From Vibrio barjaei (lineage in GTDB: Bacteria; Pseudomonadota; Gammaproteobacteria; Enterobacterales; Vibrionaceae): DNA of 64,000 bases. Position 1 is the first letter of the stretch. Each line of letters opens with the position of its first letter. The translations under genes and the position numbers were made by a program. Location: the NCBI RefSeq assembly GCF_001639065.2, contig NZ_LQXO02000009.1, forward strand, positions 248,001 to 312,000, given 5' to 3'. The notes beneath the pieces were generated by a model. The model was not told the origin of the DNA. It did no database searches and was given only the letters and a program-made list of their open reading frames with translations. Positions 17,463 through 26,851 of the stretch are shown in pieces.

Positions 17463-19130
17463 ATGAGTGAAGCTGAGGCTCGTCCATCGAACTTTATTCG
17501 CCAAATCATTGATAAAGATTTAGCGGATGGCAAGCATACTAGCGTGCATACTCGTTTTCCGCCGGAGCCAAATGGTTACCTGCATATCGGTCACGCAAAA
17601 TCTATTTGTTTAAACTTCGGTATTGCTCAGGACTATCAGGGACAATGTAATCTTCGTTTTGATGATACAAACCCTGAAAAAGAAGACGTTGAATACGTTG
17701 AGTCGATTAAGAATGATGTAAGCTGGTTAGGCTTTGAGTGGTCTGGTGACGTGTGTTATTCATCAAACTACTTCGATAAGCTTTACGAGTATGCGGTTGA
17801 ATTGATTAATAAAGGCTTAGCGTATGTTGACGAGCTAAGTCCAGAGCAGATCCGCGAGTATCGTGGAACGCTTACCGCACCTGGTAAACCAAGCCCATAT
17901 CGTGATCGTTCAGTTGAAGAGAACTTAGCGCTATTTGAAAAAATGCGTGATGGCGGCTTCGAAGAGGGTACAGCTTGTCTTCGTGCCAAAATCGACATGA
18001 GTTCATCATTTATGGTTATGCGCGATCCTGTGCTTTATCGTGTTCGTTTCGCTCACCACCATCAAACAGGTGACAAGTGGTGCATTTATCCGATGTATGA
18101 CTTCACTCACTGTATTTCAGATGCGCTTGAGGGCATTACCCACTCGCTATGTACGTTAGAGTTCCAAGATAACCGTCGCTTGTACGACTGGGTTCTTGAA
18201 AACATCACTATTGATTGCCAACCGCATCAGTATGAGTTCAGTCGTCTGAACTTGGAATATACAGTGATGTCAAAGCGTAAGCTTAACCAACTGGTGACTG
18301 AGAAACTGGTTAACGGCTGGGATGACCCGCGTATGCCAACGATTTCTGGTTTGCGTCGTCGTGGATTTACGCCTGCTTCAATTCGTGAATTCTGCAAACG
18401 TATCGGTGTGACAAAACAAGAGAACATGATCGAGTTTGGTTCTCTAGAGTCATGCGTTCGCGATGATTTGAATGAGAACGCTCCTCGTGCAATGGCTGTT
18501 TTAGATCCTGTGAAAATTGTGATCGAAAACTACCAAGGTGAAGGTGAAACCTTATCAATTGCAAATCACCCGAATAAACCAGAAATGGGTACACGTGAAG
18601 TACCATTTACTCGTGAAGTTTGGATTGAACGTGAAGATTTCCGCGAAGAAGCCAACAAGAAGTATAAGCGTCTTGTTTTAGGTAAAGAAGTTCGTTTACG
18701 TGGTGCTTATGTCATCAAAGCAGAGCGCATTGAGAAAGACGAAGCTGGCAATATTACTACGATTTTCTGTAGTTACGATGCTGATACGCTAGGTAAAAAT
18801 CCAGCTGACGGTCGTAAAGTGAAAGGCGTTATTCACTGGGTATCAGCGGATAAAGGTCTACCTGCTGAGATTCGCCTGTATGATCGCTTGTTTACTGTTG
18901 CTAACCCTGCGGCGGCGGATAACTTTGCTGAAACCATCAATCCAGAGTCTCTAGTTGTGTCAAAGGGCTTTGTAGAGCCAAGTTTGGCAGCAGCAGATGC
19001 TTCTCAAGGTTACCAATTTGAGCGTATGGGTTACTTCTGTGCGGACATCAAAGACTCTAGTGCTGAATCTTTGGTTTTCAACCGTACCGTTGGTCTACGT
19101 GACACTTGGGCTAAGGTCGAAGCAAAATAA
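17463..19130 (+). CDS. glnS: Glutaminyl-tRNA synthetase
   Basis: Charges tRNA-Gln in the cytoplasm. A 555-residue class I synthetase (E. coli 554). The HIGH motif appears as [14 protein letters not shown] (about residues 33-46) and KMSKS as VMSKRKL (about 267-273). The C-terminal anticodon-binding beta-barrels follow. GAGG lies about 8 nt before the ATG. It stands alone between two terminators, as in E. coli, where it is also next to nagE. Confidence 0.98.
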   Translation: MSEAEARPSNFIRQIIDKDLADGKHTSVHTRFPPEPNGYLHIGHAKSICLNFGIAQDYQGQCNLRFDDTNPEKEDVEYVESIKNDVSWLGFEWSGDVCYSSNYFDKLYEYAVELINKGLAYVDELSPEQIREYRGTLTAPGKPSPYRDRSVEENLALFEKMRDGGFEEGTACLRAKIDMSSSFMVMRDPVLYRVRFAHHHQTGDKWCIYPMYDFTHCISDALEGITHSLCTLEFQDNRRLYDWVLENITIDCQPHQYEFSRLNLEYTVMSKRKLNQLVTEKLVNGWDDPRMPTISGLRRRGFTPASIREFCKRIGVTKQENMIEFGSLESCVRDDLNENAPRAMAVLDPVKIVIENYQGEGETLSIANHPNKPEMGTREVPFTREVWIEREDFREEANKKYKRLVLGKEVRLRGAYVIKAERIEKDEAGNITTIFCSYDADTLGKNPADGRKVKGVIHWVSADKGLPAEIRLYDRLFTVANPAAADNFAETINPESLVVSKGFVEPSLAAADASQGYQFERMGYFCADIKDSSAESLVFNRTVGLRDTWAKVEAK

Positions 19131-19137
19131 TCACTTT

Positions 19138-19202
19138 AAGCCTCTCTTTTCTGAGAGGGGCTTTAGATACTAAAAAACCAGCCACAATGGCTGGTTTTTT
19201 TA
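19138..19202. terminator. Two hairpins between convergent glnS and fur
   Basis: A first hairpin, AAGCCTCTC paired with GAGAGGGGCTT at 19138-19163, has a weak U-tract. A second, AAACCAGCC/GGCTGGTTT at about 19174-19198, is flanked by A and T tracts and works in both directions, closing glnS and fur. Confidence 0.82.
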
Positions 19203-19221
19203 ATTCTACCCATTTAGCGTG

Positions 19222-19668
19222 TTAACGAGGTTCGTGCGCTTTAGGGTTATCTTTGCATGCACCACCAATGCACTTACCATAGAGGTAAAGGCTGTGGTTG
19301 GTGAGTTCGATATTATAACGAGCTGCAATCTCCTTTTGACGAGTTTCAATCACATCGTCAGAGAACTCGATAACCTCACCACAATCTAGGCACACAAGGT
19401 GATCATGGTGGTGCTGAGTAGAAAGCTCAAATACCGATTTACCACCTTCGAAGTGATGGCGTGTAACAATACCCGCATCATCAAATTGGTTTAGAACACG
19501 GTAAACCGTTGCTAAACCGATCTCTTCTCCAAGATCGATGAGCTTCTTGTACAGATCTTCTGCACTGATATGTTGGTACTCTGGCTTCTGCAGTACTTCT
19601 AAAATTTTTAGTCGCGGCAGCGTGACTTTTAGTCCCGCGTCTTTAAGTGCCTTATTGTTGTCTGACAT
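19222..19668 (-). CDS. fur: Ferric uptake regulator Fur
   Basis: A 148-residue iron-sensing repressor. The N-terminal winged HTH (about 1-82) is followed by the dimerisation and metal domain. HHHDHLVCLDCGEVIEF (about 86-102) holds the conserved His cluster and CxxC pair. The start at 19668 (MSDNNKAL) has AGGA upstream at good spacing; nine extra residues in the longer frame are rejected. As in E. coli, glnS, fur and fldA are neighbours. No clear Fur box stands out in the 190 bp upstream. Confidence 0.97.
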   Translation of the reverse strand: MSDNNKALKDAGLKVTLPRLKILEVLQKPEYQHISAEDLYKKLIDLGEEIGLATVYRVLNQFDDAGIVTRHHFEGGKSVFELSTQHHHDHLVCLDCGEVIEFSDDVIETRQKEIAARYNIELTNHSLYLYGKCIGGACKDNPKAHEPR

Positions 19669-19859
19669 AAACTTTCCTGTAATGATCTGCAGCAATAAAC
19701 AGATTTCAGTAATCTATTCATTATAGGGTACTACAGCGTAACAATAAACCTCGAACTTCAAAGGGTTACTAAGTATTAACATAGAAGGCGAACAATGTCA
19801 CTTTACAAACACATCTGACCAGTTACAATTCGTTTACATATGAAGTTGGATTGCGAGTT

Positions 19860-20372
19860 ATGGATAAACGATTAGCGAAAATTTATAAACCCAAATATGT
19901 GAAGTTTGCATTGAACATCTGGCCACCTTTTTGGGGAGCTGGGATAAAAATCACTGAGATCAGTGAGGATTTTCGTTCAGTTAAAGTGCGGTTAAAACTG
20001 AAGTGGTGGAACAAAAATGCCAATCGTTCCCAGTTTGGCGGCAGTATTTTCGCCATGACTGATCCTATCTATTCGTTGATGTTGATGGGAATCCTTCGCG
20101 AGCAATATTATGTTTGGGATAAAGAAGCCAGTATCGATTTTATCAAGCCAGGTTTTTCTGACTTAAATGCTGAGTTTGTAGTGAGTCAAGATATGTTGGA
20201 CGGCATTCTACACAGCACGGCAACAGGGGATAAGTGTTTTCCGGAATTTGTCACCCACATTCACAACCAGCATGGTGAGGTCGTCGCCACCATTCAACGT
20301 AAACTTTATATCCGTAAGAAGCCTAAATACCGTGCAGAAACGGAAAATGAAACGACGTCGGTGCAAGCTTAG
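19860..20372 (+). CDS. DUF4442 hotdog-fold protein
   Basis: A 170-residue cytoplasmic protein resembling the DUF4442 family, which has the hotdog fold of acyl-CoA thioesterases. NRSQFGGSIFAMTDPIYSLM (about 55-74) is the helix that carries active residues in related thioesterases, with an Asp in the usual place. The start is the ATG at 19860 with GGA 9 nt upstream; an in-frame TTG at 19851 is less likely. It is divergent from fur and 74 bp before a small secreted protein. Substrate unknown. Confidence 0.75.
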   Translation: MDKRLAKIYKPKYVKFALNIWPPFWGAGIKITEISEDFRSVKVRLKLKWWNKNANRSQFGGSIFAMTDPIYSLMLMGILREQYYVWDKEASIDFIKPGFSDLNAEFVVSQDMLDGILHSTATGDKCFPEFVTHIHNQHGEVVATIQRKLYIRKKPKYRAETENETTSVQA

Positions 20373-20446
20373 TTTTTGCCAGTAGTACACAACACGGTTA
20401 TGGTTTGGTTTATTATTAACTGAATTAATGATGTAGTGAGGTGGCA

Positions 20447-20854
20447 GTGAAGCGTTTTATCATTTTGGGTTTAACCGTGCTTTTTAGCGGTACTGCACTT
20501 TCAGAAACCTTAACACCTGAAATTTTGAGCCAGCTCAATGACGATCTTGCTCATACTCAATTTAAGCAAGTTGACCCTAAAATCACAATCTCTGATATGC
20601 ATCTTGCGCTGAAGGATGGGATTTTGTTTAGAACGACCACATATCGATATGCGGGAGACCCTGAAACAGAATCAATGACTACCTGGATGTTAGAGGCGAT
20701 GACTCAGCAAGTCTGTCAGCAACTGATGCCTATACTTAATGGGCGATTTAGTAATGTTAGCCAAATTGCTGCGACAGAGTCGATTGAGTTTGAAACAGGT
20801 CAAATAGCATCAAAAACCCGAATTTGTAGTGCTTCAGATACACAACCAAAATAA
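20447..20854 (+). CDS. Small secreted protein of unknown function
   Basis: About 135 residues beginning with a signal peptide (KRFIILGLTVLFSGTALS, cleavage likely before ETLT). The mature part is acidic and hydrophilic with two Cys (in QQVCQQLM and TRICSAS) that could form a disulfide. I prefer the GTG at 20447 (MKRFIIL) because AGG lies 5 nt upstream; a GTG at 20441 adds two residues. It follows the DUF4442 gene and ends at a strong terminator. I do not recognise a family. Confidence 0.65.
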   Translation: MKRFIILGLTVLFSGTALSETLTPEILSQLNDDLAHTQFKQVDPKITISDMHLALKDGILFRTTTYRYAGDPETESMTTWMLEAMTQQVCQQLMPILNGRFSNVSQIAATESIEFETGQIASKTRICSASDTQPK

Positions 20855-20883
20855 AAAAAACCTCCGAAATGGAGGTTTTTTTG
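20853..20883. terminator. Bidirectional terminator before fldA
   Basis: Stem AAAACCTCC/GGAGGTTTT with a 5-nt loop, flanked by A and T tracts. Lies between the convergent secreted-protein gene and fldA. Confidence 0.88.
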
Positions 20884-20903
20884 CATTCACTTTGAGGAGT
20901 GAA

Positions 20904-21437
20904 TTAGTCTTCTAGCTCAGCTAAGCACATTTCTTCATAAAGTTGCTTAGTCCAGTTAGATACACGCTCGTCAGTTAGTTCTGGTTGGCGATCTTCGTCG
21001 ATACATAAACCAACGAATTGTGACTCATCGCCTTCAACAAGTGCTTTAGAAGCTTCAAATTCGTAACCTTCAGTTGGTGTGTAACCAATGATAGTGCCGC
21101 CTTTTGCTTCAACGATGTCACGTACTGTACCCATAGCATCACAGAAGTACTCTGCGTAGTCTTCTTGGTCACCACAGCCAAAGATAGCAACAAGCTTAGT
21201 TGAGAAGTCAATGCCTTCTAGCTCAGGGAAGAAATCATCCCAATCTGCTTGAGCTTCGCCGTAATACCAAGTTGGGATACCTAAAAGCAGTAGATCGAAG
21301 TTGTCGATATCTTCTTTGCTGCTTTTTGCAATGTCTTGAACGTGAACGAGCTGTTTACCCAATTGTTTTTGGATCATCTTTGCAATAGCTTCTGTGTTGC
21401 CAGTATCGCTACCAAAGAATAGACCTACACTTGCCAT
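20904..21437 (-). CDS. fldA: Flavodoxin I
   Basis: A 177-residue FMN electron carrier. The phosphate loop GSDTGNTE (about residues 9-16) and the flavin-flanking IPTWYYGEAQADWDD and FGCGDQEDYAEYFCDAMG segments are those of long-chain flavodoxins. It serves reductive enzymes such as radical-SAM proteins. It lies near fur as in E. coli, and iron-dependent control would be expected, though I do not see a definite Fur box. Confidence 0.97.
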   Translation of the reverse strand: MASVGLFFGSDTGNTEAIAKMIQKQLGKQLVHVQDIAKSSKEDIDNFDLLLLGIPTWYYGEAQADWDDFFPELEGIDFSTKLVAIFGCGDQEDYAEYFCDAMGTVRDIVEAKGGTIIGYTPTEGYEFEASKALVEGDESQFVGLCIDEDRQPELTDERVSNWTKQLYEEMCLAELED

Positions 21438-21485
21438 AGATTCAGTACCTTTTCATTGTCTGTGTTGGATTAAGGAACCGGAACG

Positions 21486-21707
21486 TTAGCCGAGTCCTGT
21501 GCCTTCCCAGCTGAGCTGAATAATGCCTTTTGCGACAAAACCTGCACACCCTAAGAACAGCACAAGCCATACAATACGTCGACCAAAAACAGGAACATTA
21601 CCTTGTTTGAGGACATCTTTGATTGCCATACCGATCAGAAAGAAGATCGCTGCAAACAGTAGATCCAAACCAATAGATTCCAGTTTGTTTATGTAGTCGT
21701 AAAGCAT
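21486..21707 (-). CDS. DUF2788 small membrane protein
   Basis: A 73-residue protein with two transmembrane segments (about 16-31 and 45-65) joined by a basic loop (KDVLKQGNVPVFGRR). It matches the DUF2788 family as I know it from Vibrio. It sits between fldA and ybfF, where E. coli has the unrelated ybfE. Function unknown. Confidence 0.8.
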   Translation of the reverse strand: MLYDYINKLESIGLDLLFAAIFFLIGMAIKDVLKQGNVPVFGRRIVWLVLFLGCAGFVAKGIIQLSWEGTGLG

Positions 21708-21805
21708 GGTATTCCTTTATGCCAATATGCTTGCGCGGAACTATACCACTGTTGTTCGATAAAGTTAATGCGTGCTCGTAGCCGAGTAATGGTTTGAGGT
21801 CAAAT

Positions 21806-22564
21806 TTAGATAAATTTGCGTATAGCTCTTAGTACTTCTGCCGGTTTTTCTGCATGAAGCCAATGCCCAGTATTGGCAATGACATGCGCTTTGGCATTTG
21901 AAAATTGAGCTTGTATCAAAGGCTGATGTTCGGTCATGAGGTAATCTGACTCTCCGCCTTTAATAAATAAAATCGGAACATTACTTTTCCCAATTGGTTG
22001 CCAGCTCAAGATAGCTAAGTAGTTACGCTTCAAACTCTCAACATTAAAACGCCAAGCAAGGTAGTCATCGTGTTTATACAAAGATTTACCAAGAAATTGG
22101 CGAACCCCTTCCATTTCGATGTGTTGACTCATCAGCGCCATAGCATCGGCGCGCGAGGTTGGCTTATTGGCAATCACCGCGTCTAGTCCAGACAAAACAT
22201 TGTCATGTCTGCGCACAGTGTATTCGACTGGAGACATGTCCATCACGATCAGTTTTGAAAGTGGGTAGTCAAAATCACACAAACGCATAGCAACTTTGCC
22301 ACCCATTGAATGACCGATGACGATTGGTTCGGTGATATCTAATGATTCAAGCAGTTGCACCACATCTTGAGCCATCAAGGTGTAGTTATGTTCATCGCTA
22401 TGGAAAGAACGACCATGGTTACGTAGGTCGATACTGACGACATCAAAGTCTTGTTTTAGGTCTCTAGCCAAAACACCGAGGTTGTTCAAGTCTCCGAACA
22501 GACCGTGGATGAGGACGACAGGTAAGCCTTGACCTTCTCTTTTATAGTTCAATAAAGCTGACAT
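21806..22564 (-). CDS. ybfF: YbfF-type alpha/beta-hydrolase (esterase)
   Basis: A 252-residue serine hydrolase. The oxyanion region is VVLIHGLFGD (about 16-25), the nucleophile elbow is GHSMGG (Ser near residue 89), and the catalytic His is in NTGHWLHAEKP near the end. E. coli YbfF hydrolyses short acyl esters and acyl-CoAs in vitro. I start at 22564 (MSALLNY); 25 further residues up to 22639 would run into the divergent seqA promoter and are unlikely. It is divergent from seqA, as in E. coli. Confidence 0.92.
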   Translation of the reverse strand: MSALLNYKREGQGLPVVLIHGLFGDLNNLGVLARDLKQDFDVVSIDLRNHGRSFHSDEHNYTLMAQDVVQLLESLDITEPIVIGHSMGGKVAMRLCDFDYPLSKLIVMDMSPVEYTVRRHDNVLSGLDAVIANKPTSRADAMALMSQHIEMEGVRQFLGKSLYKHDDYLAWRFNVESLKRNYLAILSWQPIGKSNVPILFIKGGESDYLMTEHQPLIQAQFSNAKAHVIANTGHWLHAEKPAEVLRAIRKFI

Positions 22565-22657
22565 TTTTCTGTTATTCGTGATGTGTTTAACGTAGAGGTT
22601 CATCGCGGAACTCGTTATAATCACCCAGAGTTTAAACATAGAGACTGTGAAAAGCGA

Positions 22658-23188
22658 ATGAAAACAATTGAGGTTGATGAGGATCTATACCGTTATATTG
22701 CAAGCCAGACCCACCACATTGGCGAAAGTGCTTCAGATATCTTACGACGTTTATTAAAGGTAGATGCAGCCGAAACGGAACAGAAACCAGCTGCCGCTAA
22801 AACTATCGTCGTTAGTAAAGAGATCCCTCAGATAGAGGCGGTAGATTCAGTAAAAGAAATGCGCTCGCTGCTGATTTCTGATGAGTTTGCTGGACTGAAA
22901 AAAGCTATCGATAGATTTATGTTGGTACTATCAACTCTGCATCGCTTAAATCCGGAAGGCTTCTCTGAAGCTTCACAAGTTAAAGGTCGCAAACGCGTTT
23001 ATTTCGCAAATAATGAAGCGGCTTTGCTAGAAAGCGGCAATACGACAAAGCCGAAAGCAATTCCCAATACCCCTTTCTGGGTTATCACTAACACCAATAC
23101 CAGTCGTAAAAGGCAAATGGTGGAGCAGGTGATGACCATGATGGATTATCCCGCCGAGCTCATCGAAAAAGTGACGGCATCCATCTAA
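22658..23188 (+). CDS. seqA: SeqA, negative modulator of replication initiation
   Basis: Binds hemimethylated GATC sites, sequesters the origin and limits re-initiation. A 176-residue protein: the N-terminal oligomerisation domain MKTIEVDEDLYRYIASQTHH (residues 1-20) is nearly the E. coli sequence, a linker spans about 40-65, and the C-terminal DNA-binding domain includes GRKRVYFA and TNTNTSRKR. The start at 22658 matches the family; the longer frame to 22583 adds 25 residues not found in SeqA. It is followed by pgm, as in E. coli, but a strong terminator intervenes. Confidence 0.96.
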   Translation: MKTIEVDEDLYRYIASQTHHIGESASDILRRLLKVDAAETEQKPAAAKTIVVSKEIPQIEAVDSVKEMRSLLISDEFAGLKKAIDRFMLVLSTLHRLNPEGFSEASQVKGRKRVYFANNEAALLESGNTTKPKAIPNTPFWVITNTNTSRKRQMVEQVMTMMDYPAELIEKVTASI

Positions 23189-23200
23189 GATTTCGATTCA

Positions 23201-23247
23201 AACCTCATAATGTTCACATTGAAACGAGTATTATGAGGTTTTTTTTA
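23201..23247 (+). terminator. Terminator between seqA and pgm
   Basis: A perfect 11-bp stem, AACCTCATAAT/ATTATGAGGTT, with an 18-nt loop followed by T6. It lies 12 bp after the seqA stop and 33 bp before the pgm ATG. Confidence 0.8.
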
Positions 23248-23279
23248 TATTTAAGCTTAATTTTGAAAGGACGTCTGTT

Positions 23280-24926
23280 ATGGCTATACACCCACGCGCG
23301 GGCCAAAAGGCTCAGCAAGAAGACCTGCATAATATTCCTGCGCTCGTTGCTAATTACTTTTTAATTCAACCTGAAGCCGGCAACCAAGCACAAAGTGTGC
23401 AATTTGGTACTTCTGGTCACCGCGGTTGTGCTGACAAAGCAACCTTCAATGAAAATCACATTTTAGCGATAGCGCAAGCTGTTGCTGAAGTTCGTGCAGA
23501 AAAGGGCACTACAGGACCACTTTTCGTTGGTAAAGATACTCACGCATTGTCAGAGCCTGCATTCTCAACGGTTGTTGAAGTGCTTGTGGCGAACGGCGTT
23601 ACTGTGATTGCTCAAGAGAACAATGGCTACACCCCAACACCGGGTATTTCCCACGCGATTCTTACTTATAACTTAGCAAACGCAGATAAAGCGGATGGCA
23701 TTGTTATCACACCATCGCATAACCCACCACAAGATGGTGGCATCAAATACAATCCAACGCATGGCGGTCCAGCAGAAGCAGAGCTTACGCAGGCTATTGA
23801 GGATCGTGCTAATGAAATTATTGCTAATGAAATGAAAGACGTAAAACGTCTTCCTATTGCAGTAGCAAAATCTCAAGCTTTATTCCAAGAACGTGACCTT
23901 GTTAAGCCGTACATCGATGACTTGGTGAACGTTATTGATATGGAAGCGATTCAGAATTCAAACCTGAAAATCGGCGTTGATCCATTAGGTGGTTCTGGTA
24001 TCGATTATTGGCGTCAAATTGCCAGCGCTTACAATTTGGATCTGACGTTAGTCAGCGAAGCGGTAGACCCATCATTCCAGTTTATGTCTTTAGATAAAGA
24101 CGGCGTGGTTCGCATGGACTGTTCATCACCTTATGCGATGGCGGGATTACTGGCGCTTAAAGATGACTACGATTTAGCATTTGGTAATGATCCAGATTAT
24201 GACCGTCACGGTATTGTTACGCCAAAAGGTCTAATGAACCCGAATCACTATCTGGCCGTTTGTATAGACTATCTGTACCGTCATCGTAACCAGTGGCGTG
24301 ACGACGTGGCAGTAGGTAAGACGCTAGTATCGAGTGCACTAATTGACCGTGTGGTTGCCGACCTTGGCCGCACACTTTGTGAAGTGCCAGTGGGCTTTAA
24401 ATGGTTTGTAGATGGTCTGTATAACGGCGAGTTCGGCTTTGGTGGTGAAGAAAGTGCTGGTGCATCCTTCTTACGTAAAGACGGAACACCATGGTCAACG
24501 GACAAAGATGGCATCATTCTTTGCTTGCTAGCGGCTGAAATTACCGCAGTAACGGGTAAGAACCCACAAGAGTACTACGAAGAACTGGCAGCGAAGCACG
24601 GTGAATCTAAGTACAACCGTATTCAAGCTGTTGCCAATACCGAGCAAAAGAATGTACTGAAGAAACTGTCTCCAGAAATGGTAGCGGCAGAAACATTAGC
24701 AGGTGATGCAATCACAGCTCGTTTGACGCACGCGCCAGGGAACGGTGCTGCAATCGGTGGTCTGAAAGTGACGACAGAAAACGGCTGGTTTGCGGCTCGT
24801 CCGTCAGGTACAGAGGACATCTATAAGATTTATTGTGAAAGCTTCAAAGGTGAAGAGCATTTGAAACTGATCGAGGCAGAAGCGCAAGAAATCGTCAATC
24901 AGGTGTTTGCCGCGGCAGGTCTGTAA
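23280..24926 (+). CDS. pgm: Phosphoglucomutase (alpha-D-glucose)
   Basis: Interconverts glucose-1-P and glucose-6-P. A 548-residue phosphohexomutase (E. coli 546). The phosphoserine loop is [11 protein letters not shown] (Ser near 146), the Mg2+ loop is [11 protein letters not shown] (about 301-311), the sugar-binding loop is GGEESAG (about 387-393), and the phosphate-binding loop is [12 protein letters not shown] (about 511-522). AAGGA lies 8 nt before the ATG. Its product feeds glycogen and surface-sugar synthesis. Confidence 0.97.
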   Translation: MAIHPRAGQKAQQEDLHNIPALVANYFLIQPEAGNQAQSVQFGTSGHRGCADKATFNENHILAIAQAVAEVRAEKGTTGPLFVGKDTHALSEPAFSTVVEVLVANGVTVIAQENNGYTPTPGISHAILTYNLANADKADGIVITPSHNPPQDGGIKYNPTHGGPAEAELTQAIEDRANEIIANEMKDVKRLPIAVAKSQALFQERDLVKPYIDDLVNVIDMEAIQNSNLKIGVDPLGGSGIDYWRQIASAYNLDLTLVSEAVDPSFQFMSLDKDGVVRMDCSSPYAMAGLLALKDDYDLAFGNDPDYDRHGIVTPKGLMNPNHYLAVCIDYLYRHRNQWRDDVAVGKTLVSSALIDRVVADLGRTLCEVPVGFKWFVDGLYNGEFGFGGEESAGASFLRKDGTPWSTDKDGIILCLLAAEITAVTGKNPQEYYEELAAKHGESKYNRIQAVANTEQKNVLKKLSPEMVAAETLAGDAITARLTHAPGNGAAIGGLKVTTENGWFAARPSGTEDIYKIYCESFKGEEHLKLIEAEAQEIVNQVFAAAGL

Positions 24927-24976
24927 TCTTAATCTGACAGATTAACGATTAGTTCTACTATTAATAATATTGTAAT

Positions 24977-25007
24977 AAGCGGTCGCAAATTGCGGCCGTT
25001 TTTTTAT
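24977..25007 (+). terminator. Terminator of pgm
   Basis: Stem CGGTCGC/GCGGCCG (one G-U pair) followed by T7, about 55 bp past the pgm stop. Confidence 0.75.
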
Positions 25008-25032
25008 GCAATAGTTTCGAATAAAACGCAGA

Positions 25033-25238
25033 TAAAAAAACACCGCCATTTAGGCGGTGTAAGAAAATTTGACAGACAGGTCAAAAATACAGGAAGTACA
25101 CACATCGACTAGGGGATAACTAGCCAAAGTGTGGTGGTAGAATCTACCTAACTCGAAAATCGAGATTGCAAACACAACATCGCAAGCGCAAGTCAATTGA
25201 TTCTACAGAGAATCAAGCCGTTCAGACTCGCGTTTGCG
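25033..25238 (-). ncRNA. gcvB: GcvB small regulatory RNA
   Basis: Divergent from gcvA, as in enterics. Read on the minus strand the region has the GcvB hallmarks: a G/U-rich seed (GATGTTGTGTTTGCAAT, 25165-25181), the block ACTTCCTGTA followed by GACCTGTCTGTC, and a 3' terminator, CACCGCCTAAATGGCGGTG plus T7 (25033-25059). GcvB is an Hfq-dependent RNA that represses amino-acid and peptide transporter mRNAs by pairing through the G/U-rich seed. The 5' end is placed from the promoter at 25245-25273, giving about 206 nt, close to E. coli's ~205. The 5' hairpin region differs from E. coli. Confidence 0.92.
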
Positions 25239-25244
25239 GGATGA

Positions 25245-25273
25245 AATATAGAATTTCTCTGGCTGTTCGGCAA
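25245..25273 (-). promoter_or_regulatory. Sigma-70 promoter of gcvB
   Basis: On the minus strand, -35 TTGCCG (25268-25273) and -10 TATATT (25245-25250) are separated by 17 bp, which places transcription start near 25238. GcvA sites should lie just upstream, between here and gcvA. Confidence 0.7.
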
Positions 25274-25326
25274 TGGACAATTTATAATGTTTCAGATTAA
25301 AAAAACTAATGCTTTAGAGAGTCGCT

Positions 25327-26235
25327 ATGTCTAGACGTTTGCCTCCACTTAACTCGCTAAAAGTTTTCGAAGCTGCAGCGCGCCATTTGAGTTTTACTCG
25401 CGCAGCCGAAGAACTGTTTGTGACCCAAGCTGCGGTCAGTCATCAGATTAAAGCCCTTGAAGAATTCTTGGGATTAAAACTGTTTCGTCGCCGTAATCGT
25501 TCATTATTACTTACCGAAGAAGGGCAAGGGTATTTTCTTGATATCAAAGATATATTTACCTCTTTAGCCGAAGCGACAGATAAGGTGTTAGAGCGAAGCG
25601 AAAAAGGTGCGTTGACCATCAGCTTACCGCCGAGCTTTGCGATTCAGTGGTTGGTTCCTAGGCTTGCTGACTTTAATGAGCAAGAACCTGACATTGATGT
25701 GCGCATAAAGGCGGTGGACATGGATGAGGGTTCGCTAACGGATGACGTTGACGTAGCGATTTACTACGGTCGCGGCAATTGGCCTGGTTTACGTGCTGAT
25801 AAGCTCTATCAGGAGTTTTTGGTGCCACTCTGCTCTCCAGCACTGTTACTTGGCAATAAGCCTTTAGATGCGCTATCCGATTTGTCAAAACACACCTTAT
25901 TGCATGATACCTCTCGTAAAGACTGGAAGCAGTTTGCGAAACAAAACGAGATTGATGGCGTAAATGTGAATCATGGCCCGATATTCAGTCACTCGACTAT
26001 GGTGCTGCAAGCTGCGGCACATGGGCAAGGGATTGCTTTAGGGAATAACGTATTAGCCCAACCCGAGCTTGATGCTGGGCGATTGATTGCTCCGTTTGAT
26101 GAAGTGCTGGTCACCAAGAATGCGTTTTACGTCGTGTGCCATGATAAACAAGCAGATATGGGACGTATCGCGACCTTTAGAGATTGGATGTTAGCTAAGG
26201 CACAGAGTGAGCAAGAGGAACTTCTGGATGAATAA
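25327..26235 (+). CDS. gcvA: GcvA, LysR-type regulator of glycine cleavage and gcvB
   Basis: A 302-residue LysR-type regulator, nearly identical to E. coli GcvA through the HTH (about 20-60: LSFTRAAEELFVTQAAVSHQ and LKLFRRRNRSLLLTEEGQ). The effector domain has DVDVAIYYGRGNWPGLRADKL in common with it. It activates the glycine-cleavage operon when glycine is present and drives gcvB. The divergent gcvB RNA confirms identity. Its 3' end overlaps the next gene by 8 bp. Confidence 0.97.
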   Translation: MSRRLPPLNSLKVFEAAARHLSFTRAAEELFVTQAAVSHQIKALEEFLGLKLFRRRNRSLLLTEEGQGYFLDIKDIFTSLAEATDKVLERSEKGALTISLPPSFAIQWLVPRLADFNEQEPDIDVRIKAVDMDEGSLTDDVDVAIYYGRGNWPGLRADKLYQEFLVPLCSPALLLGNKPLDALSDLSKHTLLHDTSRKDWKQFAKQNEIDGVNVNHGPIFSHSTMVLQAAAHGQGIALGNNVLAQPELDAGRLIAPFDEVLVTKNAFYVVCHDKQADMGRIATFRDWMLAKAQSEQEELLDE

Positions 26236-26851
26236 TGTTGTGTTTGATGGCCCAGAAAATGGACCACTGTTCTTATTTGCTCACGGTGCGGGCGCTGGAA
26301 TGGACCATGAGTTCATGCAAGATGTCACCACGCGTTTGGCCGAAAAAGGGGTTCGCGTTGCTCGTTTCAATTTTCCTTATATGGAAAAACGTGCAATAGA
26401 TGGCAAAAAACGCCCACCTGATCGTGCGCCTAAACTGTTAGAGGCGATGACTGCAGTCATAGAGGAAGTTGCTGATGGTCAGCCGATAGTGATTGGTGGT
26501 AAGTCGATGGGAGGACGCATGGCATCCATGCTATCTGAACATCCCATGGTTCAATCCATTGCTTGTCTAGGTTTCCCATTCCATCCTCCTGGTAAACCAG
26601 AGAATTATAAAGGCGCACATTTAGCGACGATCGATAAACCGATTCTTATTATCCAAGGAGAGCGAGATACGTTTGGGAAATTTGAAGAATTCGAACAGTT
26701 CGAGTTTTCAGACCAAGTCTCAACCAGCTTTATCCCCGATGGTGATCATAGCTTTAAGCCTCGCAAGTCTTCGGGGTTCACGGAAGCCCAAAATAGACAG
26801 TTAGCCGTAGATCGTCTCGCGTTGTTTATCAAAGGGATCTCTGATGTCTAG
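26228..26851 (+). CDS. KANL3/Tex30-type alpha/beta-hydrolase
   Basis: A 207-residue cytoplasmic hydrolase. FLFAHGAGAGMDHEFM (about 17-32) is the oxyanion segment, GGKSMGGRMAS (about 94-104) the nucleophile elbow with Ser, GERDTFGK carries the acid, and GDHSFKPR (about 179-186) the catalytic His. This is the typical pattern of the family. The ATG at 26228 has GAGGAA 7 nt upstream. It overlaps gcvA by 8 bp and ygdD by 8 bp, indicating coupled translation; E. coli lacks this gene between gcvA and ygdD. Substrate unknown. Confidence 0.85.
   Translation: MNNVVFDGPENGPLFLFAHGAGAGMDHEFMQDVTTRLAEKGVRVARFNFPYMEKRAIDGKKRPPDRAPKLLEAMTAVIEEVADGQPIVIGGKSMGGRMASMLSEHPMVQSIACLGFPFHPPGKPENYKGAHLATIDKPILIIQGERDTFGKFEEFEQFEFSDQVSTSFIPDGDHSFKPRKSSGFTEAQNRQLAVDRLALFIKGISDV

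Noticed and set aside
19669..19859. Fur box for fur autoregulation
   Set aside because: No 19-bp sequence close to GATAATGATAATCATTATC is visible; AT-rich stretches alone are not enough.
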